Source of the DNA: Linnemannia elongata
Lineage: Eukaryota > Mortierellomycota > Mortierellomycetes > Mortierellales > Mortierellaceae
Length of the DNA stretch: 64,000 nucleotides
NCBI GenBank assembly: GCA_036320915.1
Contig: JAXBDG010000001.1
Coordinates: 434,001-498,000, forward strand
Direction: 5' to 3'
How positions within the stretch are numbered: position 1 is the stretch's first letter; each line of letters begins with the position of its first letter. The translations under genes were made by a program, and so were the position numbers. Below, piece by piece: positions 35,388 through 46,863 of the stretch. Under the pieces are notes generated by a model. It searched no databases, was not told the origin of the DNA, and saw only the letters and a program-made list of their open reading frames with translations.

Positions 35388-35968
35388 ATGAAGGCAACTC
35401 AATCTTTCACCCTGTTTACCATTGTGCTCCTGACCGCCCTCGCGACCACCACCTTCCCCTTTCGCGTCGGCCGACGCCCCGGCCGTGCCCTTCAAGAACC
35501 CCTTCCCATTTTTAACGACTAACCCTTCGTCTTCCGCGAGCTCGTCGAGAACAAGATTGGTGTCGGTGCATGCAGCAAGGCCGTTCTCTCCGGGAAAAAC
35601 CAATACATCCCCGTCCAGTCCATCGATATCCTGGCCAACTAGCACGCCATCTCGGTCCGCTCGGATGACTTTGAATCCTCCCGCTCAAAAGTCTGCAATC
35701 ATTGCGTGATCATCCGAGCTGTTGACACCGACAGGAAGATCCTTGTGGCCTCCGCTGGCGACTGCCTCAACTGTGAAGAGAACTAGATCAATCTGACACC
35801 TACGCTTACGAGGGTATTAATGAGGAGGTCGCGTTGAATGAGGCTGCCACGGGCGCCACTGTTGCCGCTGTGTTGGAGGGGTTCTTTTAGTCGTGCCTTG
35901 CCCTCGTAGCGTCGAGGAGGTTGTAAAGTTTGCAAAGGCTTTGGGATTAAGCCATCGAGGATACTCTT
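35388..35968 (+). pseudogene. Degraded tandem copy of the expansin-like gene
   Basis: From the ATG at 35388 (MKATQSFTLFTIVLLTAL) one frame is homologous to the upstream gene as far as about 35800 but is cut by three stops: TAA at 35520, TAG at 35640 and TAG at 35784. They align with Y40, W81 and E129 of the intact protein. Matching blocks include VGACSKAVLSG, HAISVRSDDF, VCNHCVIIRA and SAGDCLNCEEN before the third stop, then INLTP. After about 35800 the frame shifts (YEGINEEVALNEA, then VPCPRSVEEVVKFAKALG in further frames). The signal-peptide end also seems shifted, since a -1 frame reads FASADAPAVPFKNPF. No function is expected unless transcribed as RNA. Confidence 0.9.
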
Positions 35969-37140
35969 AGGCGTGGTTGAGCCCTTGTCCCTTTCCCACT
36001 CCTCATGTTCTTATGTTTACGTCTTGTACACCTCAACATTTCTTCGTTTATGACGATCTTTCCACGTTTTCTCTTGGTGTGGTTGTAATCATAAAAAGAA
36101 AAGTTTTCTTGGTGTTCATTGCTCATGGCTCTTTCTACTATGTCGTGCCACCGTTGGTCCTAGTTTCTTTTTTTCTAAGTGAGAGCAGATGATTTTGATG
36201 AACTTGCCTATGTCGATTCTCTTTTGCCCTCATTTGCTGTAGACGAGGCAATGGTTGAAAAAACAACCGATGGTCAGAGGCAAAAAAGTGGAGGCTGAGC
36301 TGGAGGGCGATGTCTTGGAGAAGAGTGGTTAAATCAATGTATATGGCGTATGGGCCAGCTGCAGTGAATCATTGTTATATGGATGAGACGCGTTTTGACC
36401 ATGGATGGTTGCCTAACGAGCAAGAAAAGAGTAAGATGCGTGTTGCAGCGTATAGAGTGTTGGAGGATTCGATTAAGGACGCAGATCGCCTTTGTAATCC
36501 TGTCTATAATTTCGCGCAAAATAGGTCAATTATAGCACCAAAGTGAAAATGGATCGCGTAGTGCAGCATCCACAACATCGATGGTAGATGATAGTTCGTT
36601 TATTACGGGGCTTCTAGGAAGTAGGTATCCAAGCAGGGGCCGCCTTCATGGTGGGTGGCCGGTGCCTGTCTATTTCCGCTATCCATTTTCATGTGCGCAG
36701 TGTGAAAAATTACGAGGTAAAGGCGGAGAGGATGGGGTCCGGTCGGCACAATTGATTTTCCTCCGCAAGCAGGTTTTTCTTAATTAATTAGAACTGTCTA
36801 TGAGAGGAGGTGAGAATCATGACATCGGTGGAGAGTGGGAGTGAGACGAGACTGTCCGATATTTTCTTCGCCTCTCTGCTGTCGACCCTTTTTTTCTTTT
36901 TGTCGTCGTCGTCTTTGTCCCTTCACCCTCCACCCTTCCTTCCCTCCCTTCTCTCCTCTCTCCGTCGTCTATCCTTTTCCCTATTCCCTATTGTCGTCAG
37001 TGCTCATCGTCGGCAGCATTCATTCATCCCCCTTCTCCTTCACTCATCTCTACTCCACTCACTCCCTGCTCTCTTCCTTCCCTCCTTCCCTCCTACACAC
37101 AACTGCTACCATAATAGCGAGGAAATCCATAGACACAACA
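35969..37140. other. Intergenic before CDC50
   Basis: No convincing gene. A 78-codon frame at 36310-36546 has no recognisable family. From about 36880 to 37090 the plus strand is C/T-rich leader of the CDC50 gene. Confidence 0.55.
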
Positions 37141-39593
37141 ATGTCCACAGACCCAAAGACAAGGAAGCCCGCCAGTACGTCCTCTCTCCCATTCATGCCA
37201 TCCCTTCTACTCTCTATTTCTTCTCTTTTTCTCTCCTCCCACCCCACCACTGCCAACCAGTCTTCCCACAGTCCACTTACTTGGGTTCAAGCCTCTCACT
37301 TCAGGCTTTCTCTTTCATCAACACGCACTTCACACAACACACTCCAGCACACAAAAGAACCCAGCGATGCTATAAATACCAAACCACGTTTTCCTCCTAA
37401 CTGTAGTGATTGCTTTGCAATGCATTAGACACGGCCTTCAAACAGCAGAGGCTGAAGGCCTGGCAGCCAATTCTGACGCCCAAGACCGTCTTGCCCACCT
37501 TTATTCTCGTCGGTATCTTGTTCGCACCCATCGGTGGTCTGTTACTCTGGGCGAGTGATACTGTAAGCACCCACACACACCCTGCTATTACTGCACTTTT
37601 TGCCTGTCTGGCGTTTGCCTACCCTCTACACCCCCTGTTTTGTACTGGCCCTTGTTGCTGTCAGTCTTTTGCTCTCTTTCAGCAGCATATGATCCAAATA
37701 AAGGGAGACGGACAGCACACGTTGGGCGAAAGTAGCTAGGAATAGGAGGAATAGGCTGACAGGATCAAGTATAACTAAGGATTGGTCGTCAGAAGACTAT
37801 TTTCACTCGTGGACCGATTTATTTAGAGTCGGGCTTGGCCCAAGGGCAGACAGCACAAGGAAAGCATGGACAGTTCATAGGACTGGATATCTTCAACAAC
37901 TGTCGTCAAGAGGAAGGCGACTCTCACTACTCACACACACAAGCAGTGGATTCAAACGGCGTCAGGAAAAAAACAAAAAGCAAACGAACTTTTGCCAACA
38001 AAAGGAGAGAGAGCAGAGTTCAGCCAAAGACAAAGCCTGTAAAGCCCAGACAAAAAGCACTAGCAGAAGGAAATACACCGGCCTTTTTACATGGAGCACA
38101 AACAACAATGGAATTTCGATTATTGTCATTATTATTAGCTTAGGGCTGTCGGACAGAAGCAGTGAAGGCTGCTTCGATGGCTCACATATCCTGTTTCCAG
38201 CGCCGCGAAGGCGCTTTGCACACCTTTTCCAGGTTCTAATCAATATAATATCCCTTCACGGTACATATAGGTTGCAGAGGTTGTCATCGATTACACACAG
38301 TGTGAGACGGCAGGAGCAAACTTTGTGCCAGTTCCTCAGGACTCTTATTCGACCAACTTTCCCGGCAAAGTAGATGCAGTGGAACCACCAGCATTCAGGG
38401 CTGTGCCTTCTACTCAGCAGGGTACCAACGCAACGTGGCCAACAACAAAGTGCACTGTCAAGTTCACCATCCCCGACACGATGAAGAAGCCCGTCTTTGT
38501 CTACTACCGCCTCTCCAACTTTTACCAAAACCATCGTCGCTATGTCAAGAGTGTCGATGCCAAGCAGCTCTCGGGAACTGTCCGCACTGTCTCAGATTTG
38601 AGCGGAGGATCTTGCGACCCATTGGCTGTTTACAAGCAAGGCGACGCTCAGTTCCCCATCTACCCCTGCGGACTTATTGCCAACTCTATGTTCAATGGCA
38701 AGTATCCCGTCAATGTTTTCCATCAAGGACTTTTTGTGAATGGGTGGATGGTGTAACATTTGTCATTGGCGTAATTTGACTGACCGTTGCCTTGAACTCT
38801 TATTGTGGTCTTATGAACAACAGATTCCTTCAGCCCCTTCTTGAACCCATTCGACAGCACGACCAACGGCGCTCGCCCCTACCTCCTCTCAGAGACGGGC
38901 ATTTCTTGGCCAAGCGATGCGAAAAAGTACGGCATGCAGACATACCCTGATCTTAGCCAGATCCGTCCCCCACCCAACTGGATCAAGCAGTACCCTAACG
39001 GATACTCTGCAGCATCGCCGCCCATTGATGTATCAAAGGACGAACACTTTCAGGTTTGGATGCGCACAGCTGGTCTGCCCAACTTCCGCAAGTTGTACTC
39101 CAAGAACACGGACGATGATTTGCAGAAGGGCACTTACACCATTGATATTAACATGAGTACGTATCTTATCGAAAGCGCGACTTTATATACATTTTTTTTG
39201 TTTGTTATCTGTTTATCGGCGATCAATTGCAAAAGGTAGAGGGAGATAACCTTGATCGATTGAAGTGCACAGTGACTAACTCACTCTATATTGTCTTACC
39301 ACTACTACAATCCAGATTACAATGTGACATCGTATGGAGGAACAAAGTCGATTGTGATTTCGACAGTGTCGTTCATGGGAGGGCGTAACCCGTTCCTCGG
39401 AATTGCGTATGTGGTTGTGGGTGTGATCTGTGTTGTTCTCGGTTTGGTGTTCACTGCCCGGCATTTGTATAAGCCCAGACGATTGGGCGATCATACTTAT
39501 CTCTCGTGGAACCAGAACGCAGCAACCAATGCGGCCATGGCGAATGCTGCAGCGACCTCTGCCACCGCCACTGGCGCCTCTGCTCGGTACTAA
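37141..39593 (+). CDS. CDC50: CDC50/LEM3 family lipid-flippase subunit
   Basis: Beta subunit of P4-ATPase phospholipid flippases, needed for their exit from the ER and activity. The coding sequence joins 37141-37174, 37429-37562, 38271-38697, 38824-39156 and 39316-39593, giving 401 aa. The hallmark [18 protein letters not shown] leads into the first membrane span ([20 protein letters not shown]). The glycosylated exoplasmic domain has [19 protein letters not shown], the Cys-bearing [14 protein letters not shown], and NWIKQYP to [14 protein letters not shown]. The second span is [19 protein letters not shown]. Intron 3 (38698-38823) must be GC-AG: only the donor G|GCAAGT gives the conserved MFND in frame. 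Intron 2 is long (708 nt). The cytoplasmic tail is alanine-rich. Confidence 0.95.
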
Positions 39594-40022
39594 GTTCTCC
39601 TTTTGGGAACGTGTGTTGTGTGTCTGATTGAGTGTCATACCTCGCGCACTCTCTTTTTTGTGTTCTCCTCCTATCTCTCCATATCTCTTGAACAATAAAT
39701 GTCTTACTACAGTGCTACGACCTTGTCAGCCAGTCGGCAAGATCGAAGCAAATAAAAAAAAAAAAACCATGAATCCCAGTCAGACAAGTCGTGGACTTTG
39801 CTGCCCTAATTGATACTTCCCACCTTTTTTTTTTTTTTTTTTGGGGTATCAGAAAAAGAAATCGACGTCACACTAAATCATTCATGATTAAAAGAATCCG
39901 ATCCCTTCTCTCACCTTTTTCTTTTCTTCTTTTCTTCTTTTCCCTTCTGTATTCTTCTTTAACCAACACTCCTATCCACCATTTCCTCTCTTCAGCGTCT
40001 CAACCAACTTTCACGCCACATC
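39594..40022. other. Spacer CDC50 to PGK1
   Basis: 429 bp head-to-tail spacer with the CDC50 3' UTR, an 18-T run (39825-39842) and the C/T-rich PGK1 leader. Confidence 0.6.
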
Positions 40023-42166
40023 ATGTCCAACAAACTCTCCGAGAAGCTCGTTATCGACCACGTCGACTTTCACGGCAAGAGGGTCTTGATGCGGTAAGTT
40101 CTCTCTTCTTTTACTTTATCTTTTTCCCACATTCGATATGTCTATGGCATTCTCAATCACCTTCTCTCTCTCGTGGAACGGCATATACTCAAGAGCGACA
40201 CGACACAACACAACATAACAAGACACGACACGGCATGACACGATCCGTTCCGACTGAACGCGAGAGGAAACGAAAACGAAAATAAGAGAGCACACGGTTC
40301 TATTCTCTCTCATTTTTTTTTCTTGTACACGGAGTCACCAAAAGAAGAATTCACACACGCCAAACACGAAAAAAGGAAAAAAAAAAAAAAAGAAGGAAAA
40401 CTTACTTGTCGTTGTTTTTTTTCTGTCTCCGAAAATAGTGTCGACTTCAACGTCCCCTTTGCTGATGGCAAGATCTCCAACAACGCTCGCATTGTTGCTG
40501 CCATTCCCTCCATCAAGTATGCCTTGGACCACGGTAAGTCAGAAATAACTAGCCGGCGCCAATTAAAGTTTTTTTATTTTCGTGACATATGATTGAGAAA
40601 GGAAGAGGAGAGAGTCGAGTCCCGATGTTCAAAAAGGAAGTGACGGAAGTGAACAAAAGGCGGGGTAACGAGAGAGAGAGAGCGAGAGCGAGAGTGAGAG
40701 TGAACAAGAAGGAGACTGATCCGATCCTTATTGTTTTTTACTAACTATTATTATCGCTTTACAACTACCTCATAGGCGCCGCTTCGGTTGTCTTGATGAG
40801 CCATCTCGGTCGCCCTGACGGCAAGAAGGTCGAAAAGTACAGCTTGGCCCCCGTCGCCAAGGAGCTCTCGACCCTCCTCCACAAGGATGTCGAGTTCCTC
40901 GACGACTGCGTCGGTGAGAAGGTCGAGGCTGTCTGCGCCGCTGCCAAGGATGGCAAGGTCATCCTCCTCGAGAACCTCCGCTTCCACATTGAGGAGGAGG
41001 GCAAGGTCAAGGACAAGGAGGGCAATGTCACCAAGGCCACCGAGGCCGATGTCCAGAAGTTCCGCGCTTCCCTCTCCAAGCTCGGTGATGTCTACGTCAA
41101 CGACGCCTTTGGAACCGCTCACCGCGCTCATTCTTCCGTTGTCGGAATTGATCTCCCCATCCGTGCCGCTGGTTTGTTGATGAAGAAGGAGCTCCAATTC
41201 TTTGCCCAGGTCCTTGAGGAGCCCAAGAAGCCCTTCCTTGCCATCTTGGGAGGTGCCAAGGTCTCTGACAAGATCCAGTTGATCGAGAACTTGATGGACA
41301 AGGTCGATGCTATGATCATTGGAGGAGGCATGGCCTTCACCTTCAAGAAGACCCTCGAGAACGTCAAGGTAACCATTTGATGCTTGTTGCTGCTATTAGA
41401 ATACTTGTTTTTTTTTTTCTCACGCCCGGCCCGATGCATCCTAAGAACAACAGCGACGAGACATTACATTCTATCATGCATGGACATGGATCCATCGAAT
41501 TTGGAACCACTGTATCTATGTCTCTCCTCTCCCTCCTTATCCAACATGAGGAAGAGACGACATCAACAAAAACAACTAGGACAATGAAAATCTCCTTATC
41601 GATTCTCGGTCTCTCACCCATTGACAAATATGTTTCTCAATTCACTTTTACTTCCTTTAACATAGATCGGTAACTCTCTCTTCGACAAGGACGGTGCCGA
41701 GATTGTCGGCAAGTTGGTCGAGACTGCCAAGGCCAAGAACGTCAAGCTCTACCTCCCCGTTGACTACATCACCGCCGACAGCTTCTCTGCGACTGCCAAG
41801 ACCGGCTATGCCACCGACGAGACTGGAATCCCTGACGGCTGGTTGGGACTCGACTGCGGTGAAAAGTCCAACAAGATCTTTGCCGAGGTCATCGCTGGCG
41901 CAAAGACCATCCTCTGGAACGGTCCCGCCGGTGTCTTTGAGTTCGATGCCTTTGCCAAGGGTACCAAGGCTGCCCTCGATGCCGTCGTTGCCGCTACCGC
42001 CAACGGTGCCATCTCGATCGTCGGAGGTGGTGATACCGCCACCGCCGCTGCCAAGTGGGACGCTGTTGACAAGATCTCCCATGTTTCCACCGGTGGTGGA
42101 GCTTCCTTGGAGCTCTTGGAGGGCAAGAACTTGCCCGGTGTTGCTGCCCTCTCCGTCAAGGCTTAA
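40023..42166 (+). CDS. PGK1: Phosphoglycerate kinase
   Basis: Cytosolic glycolytic enzyme that converts 1,3-bisphosphoglycerate and ADP to 3-phosphoglycerate and ATP. The coding sequence joins 40023-40093, 40439-40533, 40776-41368 and 41666-42166, giving 419 aa (yeast 416). Substrate-site motifs are [22 protein letters not shown] and [13 protein letters not shown] in the N-domain; [10 protein letters not shown] begins the nucleotide half; GPAGVFEF and the C-terminal [10 protein letters not shown] with [13 protein letters not shown] complete the ATP site. All expected blocks are present without gaps. Coding DNA is strongly C-biased as expected for a highly expressed gene. Intron 1 (345 nt) holds a degenerate ACACG-type repeat (about 40195-40245). 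Confidence 0.98.
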
Positions 42167-42468
42167 ATCTCCACTCTTTCTTTCGCATCTCCCTCAACAT
42201 ATCCCTTGCAATTGAGTTCATCCATTGCTACGCACTAATTGTACATAAACGAACAAAAAAAATAAAAACATGAAGCCATCTCTTTTCCGGTTTGTAAAGA
42301 ATCCAAAACACCAAAACCATTCGCATCCTCCTCCATTCTTCATCATTTTTGTTGTCCCTTGACCTTTTTTTGACGACGACGACAACGATTTATTTATTGG
42401 GTCTTTGTCCAAGTCTGCGATTCAATATATAGCTTCGCGAACATAACATGCTGGCGTCTGTCCAAGTT
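42167..42468. other. Convergent 3' region PGK1 / HAD gene
   Basis: 302 bp between convergent stops with AT-rich 3' UTR sequence; no gene. Confidence 0.6.
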
Positions 42469-43976
42469 CTACTCTTGACTCTCAGCAAGGATATGTTCGA
42501 CAACAGCAGAAAAGTCAGCAAAGACACCATCAAGTCCTCCAAAGGTGTCCCGGTCCTCATCCTGAGCACGGTACTTCCCAGTCTGGACCAAATACCGGAC
42601 GAGTCCCAGTTCTGCAGCTCCGCCTCCAAGATCTTGTTCGACGTCGTCTCCAATCATCACGATCCCTGTTTCTTTTGTTGCTGTTGAAGCTGGGAGGGAG
42701 AGACCCATGTTTTGGATCGCAAGCTCAAAAAATGCCTTCTGGGGCTATGAGGTATGCATGTCAAGTACAGAGTAAAAAGTAGCGGTCAGCCATCATTGTC
42801 GACTTGTATGTTCTACAAAGACGCAACAATGCCGAAGACCCATCCTACATCTTGCACACACTCTTCTCACTGCCAAGTTCGGATGTACTATGTTACCTTT
42901 CCAACGACATGAGCTTTGATACCAGAGGCGAATTCGAGAGACTCGACAAAGCCTCCAGGACCCAGGGACAGGCTGGCCTGGTCCTTGTCTGCGAAATATT
43001 TTGCCTTGTGAACAGCAATCAGTCTCGGTGAACCTCCGCCTCCAGCTCCTGCTCCGGACTCAGTTCCTGTGGATGATGTTGATGATGATTTGGTTTCAAG
43101 AAGAACCCTGAATGCCTTGTTCATCTATTGAATTCAGGATCAGAAGGTTAACTTCAGGTTGTTTTGCGATTTGTTTCCTTGTGTCGGCCGGAATGACAAG
43201 GAGGAGTGACAAATTGCTTTTTTTTTGGTACCATGTCATAGTGAAAGCTGGAGGGAGAGAGGCCGATGACGACCGAGTCGTGGGGTTCTGAGGTCGGGAT
43301 CCCCTTGAATTCCTCCAGTGCGTCCGGTTCGAACATCAGCAACGGCCTTTGATTGATTTTGGTTCATCAATTAATTAGAGGAAAGAAATACTGTTGCTGC
43401 GATCTTTTGAGCAGTTGAATGCATTTCATTTTAAAAAAATAAGGAGTAAAATCGAGATACCTTAATCCGCGTGCTTGAACGAGTTGCCGACATGCGGAGA
43501 GAGATGTGAAGATCTAAGGTAAAGATGGTATATAGTTGAGTATTTGGTTAAGTGGTCGTCGAGAAATCCTGTGAGTCATGATCCATGGGATGGTAGATGG
43601 TCTTTGTTACGCAGATGCATTTAATGATCTACCTCTTCACGCTTGACGTTGAATCCTAACTTTCGTAACTTGTCCGCAAGAGTGTCTCCCGAGTACTGAG
43701 TCGTGTTTGTACAGAACCTGAACTACCACAATCGCATCATTACATGCCCCTCCAAGCATGGAGACATGGTTGTTAGTAAATCTCGCAAGCGAGTAATGAT
43801 AATAAGATGAGGCGAACAAAAAAAAAAGAAAGAAAGAAAAAAAAAGAGGTTTTAAGCCTTACGGGAATCCCGCTGGCGCGAAGACGGTCTAGTGCTTGCA
43901 CGGCTCCGGGGATGACCTTCTCGCCGACGTGGACTGTGCCTGATACGTCAATCAGCACTCCACGAATGCTTTGCAT
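42469..43976 (-). CDS. HAD-superfamily hydrolase, HDHD2/LHPP type
   Basis: A predicted phosphatase of 291 aa. The coding order is 43976-43863, 43722-43633, 43513-43461, 43346-43232, 43124-42897 and 42744-42469. Motif I is L-I-D10-V-S-G-T, motif II is RFCTNTTQ, a cap-region block reads [11 protein letters not shown] and [14 protein letters not shown], and motif III/IV is VVGKPQKAFF then [14 protein letters not shown]. The order matches human HDHD2 and LHPP throughout. The second motif-I residue is Ser instead of the Asp of standard HAD phosphatases, as in LHPP (DISG) and similar to HDHD2 (DLNG). A serine/glycine-rich insert ([16 protein letters not shown]) interrupts the cap. The acceptor at 43723 is selected because it restores FRFCTNT in frame. 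The substrate is unknown. Confidence 0.92.
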
Positions 43977-46863
43977 CTTGTTTTTGTTGTTGCTGATGAA
44001 TGCCAGTGAATGAGTATGGATGGTGTGGACTGTTCTTAACTCTCGGTTGTGGTCCTGATGCCGGGAGGTGATGTCGAGTTTCTCGGTTCTGAAATGGTTG
44101 AGAGAAAAAGGAATGTGAAGGCGTGTGAATAAGTTCTCATGCTTTGTGACTGCAACATGCAGGGGTTCACTGTGATATCATTCATGATGGAAGAAGGACT
44201 GATCATTAGCGGGTGAGACCATTTGAATTTTTATGGCGCCACTAAAAATTGCAAGGTGTTGAAAGACCTGGCTAACATTGATCTCTTTCAAGAGGAGATG
44301 GACGGGCAACGAGTACTCGTACTACTCATTCATCACAGAATGCCAGAGCTTCACACGACTTGTCTGCCTTACTCTGCCTATCCTTCAAGTTTTCTACATC
44401 TTTCAGGTATCGGGAGGAAAGCAAATCACTCATTTTTTGTTAATTACATTTTTTGTGCAACAAAAACCACTGGTTCGTTCATTTCATTTTGTCAAACATC
44501 GCACAGAAAAAAAAACAAAACAAAACAGAGTCTGTGTGTCCTTCTTCCTCACTTCATCGGACAATTATGTGAGTTCACTTTCACGAGCAGCTTTAGTTTT
44601 CTGTTAGGCGCTCACTCTCACTACACTTGCTTTTTTTTTCTACGCTGTGCCTTTTCTCGTTGGATACCTTGATAAAGATAGCGATGATGAAGATACCCAA
44701 CGATAATGATGATGATGAAAGCAAAGAAACGCCAATGCGCTAGCTCATAGTAGCGGCGCCATATTTTGTTAGTGTGCGCGCTTTTCTACTTTTTTCATAG
44801 TAAAGAAATGCTGACGAAAGGCACAAAGGAGTCTAGAGCTTCTACCACGAGGAAACGAGGGGGGGGAGAGGGGGGGAATGGATAAAGAGCCTGCGTCTCC
44901 TCCACTCACAAAAACCCCTCCAATTTTTTGTTTCTTGCTTTTTCATATCGTTTATTACTTAAAGTTATATACCTGAGAGCAGAAAATGAAAAAAAGTGGA
45001 TTTTCGTTGACCACTCAGATATGATTGATTTTCGATGAAGAAATTGACCCAGAGCACGGCACGGCATGGGCAGGAGAGGACCCTCCACTATGAAGGAGGG
45101 AGGAAGGAGGAGGGGGGGGGGGGAAATGAAAGCTCGTTTATCAGACTTCATTTTTTTTTCTCTCCGGTGTTCTTTTTTGTTTCGAGATCTTCTTATTTCA
45201 TAAGTGAGAAAGTGAATTATTGAACATCAAAAGGAGCATCTTAATGAGGGGGAGAAGGATTGAGCATTAGACAAAAAAGATGCGGCTGAGACGGGTAACG
45301 AACAACGTTTATTGGGGGAAGGTTGAATGTTTGCATTAGTGTCATCAAGATCTCATAATTGGTTTTGCGAGCCCTCTTCATTCATAATTTGGTGTTTCTT
45401 CGATCTTCGTTCGGGGGGAAGAAGGTATAGGAGGGGAAAGGTTGGGTATCGAAACACACAGGAAAACGAGATGAAATTGAGTGAATGGGCATGCAAGGGG
45501 GTAAATGGGATATAGGGTTCGAATATACGGGCAACATGGTTGTTCTTGTTTGAAGAACACATGCTGAGTGAGAAAATAAGGCTAATTGCCAACGGGGAAT
45601 TAGGTTGCTCTCCTATCAGATAGGTGCGAGACCATGTGTGAACACCTTTTTTTTTTGGGTCCCTCGTCTCATTTGAGGGCGTTCGGTGGGGTCAGGGGAT
45701 CGCGTTAAATAAGTGAACGCAGTGAAGAGGTATGTGCACAAGGGCCACAAACGCTGCAAGCATAGTATATAAGTTACGGTCGAACAGGTGCAGAGACAGG
45801 GGACGGAGAGTAGAGATGTGATGAGGTGATGAGGTGTGAGACTTTGGAGGAAGGGGTGTGAAAAGATGTGGTTTATGTGTTGTTTTGGTGCAGTGGTATA
45901 GCAGTTGGGTTTTCAAGGCGAGAACTTTTCATTTCTTTTTGGTTCGAACGTGAAATGGGTCATTAGACAGGGTTGACAAGCCTGATTTCAATGGTGGGCA
46001 GGTGAGTGGGGTGAATGTGCTCTCAATCTTTTTGAAAGGAAGGTGTGTGAGAGAGTGAAGGATAGACGGAAGGAGCAATGAAAGGATGGAAAAGGCAAAG
46101 CGAGTGAAGTAGGTGAGAATCAATCAAGGGGGACGATGCGCATGTGTATGAGAGTTTGCATGTTGTGTCATAGACAACAATTATGCGGGATGGATTAAAA
46201 GTGAGAGGGCATGGGGTGGGAAGCGTTTAGAGAGCATGGTAAGGTAGGGGGGTCATTGCAATCGCTGGTATCCCTTTTGGCTATTGCGGGTACAGGTGAG
46301 AGTGGGAGTGAAGGGTGTGAATGAAGTGAGAGATATCGAGGAGTAAGGTTGACGGTGGTTCAGTAAGAACGAGTTCAGTCCAGGTACAGTACAGGGAAGG
46401 GTGAATAAGAGAGAGAACAACGGAAAATAACCTTTGGTGAACACAAAGTCTGGTTCCTGGTCCTTTTTTGTGGTCTGCCCTCGACCGTTACTCTTTTTTT
46501 TTTTTTTTTTTTTTTCTTTTGGAGCACTTTACTTTTACTTTTGGTTACTTTTCACTTCTTCCTCTTTTTCTTCTTTTCTTTCTTCACCCCCCTCTCTCTC
46601 TCTCTCTCTCTTTCTTGTCATCACCCCTCTTCCTTTCCGCCCCCTACCTTTTCTCATCCTTCCTTCCGACTCATACACTTCTTCTTCCTTCGCTCGCATC
46701 CCCCCTCCCATTGCAGCTCATTCCCCTTAGCCCCTCTTCCTTTGCTCTCATCACTCATCACCAACAATAACCCAGTGGAGGTCATCATCTCCACCTTACG
46801 CCACTCAGGAAACAACACCCTCACCCCTCATACCCAACAACAGCAACAACCAGATAATACACC
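43977..46863. other. Intergenic between HAD gene and septin
   Basis: About 2.9 kb with no convincing gene. The right end (46494-46720) is T22 followed by C/T-rich septin leader including (CT)n. A tRNA-like stretch near 45885-45955 was examined and rejected. Confidence 0.55.

Noticed and set aside
36310..36546. 78-codon plus-strand frame (MSWRRVVKSMYMAYG...)
   Set aside because: Not recognisable, poor codon bias, and not a third expansin-like copy.
45885..45955. tRNA-like stretch with a TGGTGCAGTGG A-box and GGTTCGAAC B-box
   Set aside because: The T-stem does not pair, position 61 is not C, and no acceptor stem can be formed; treated as chance.
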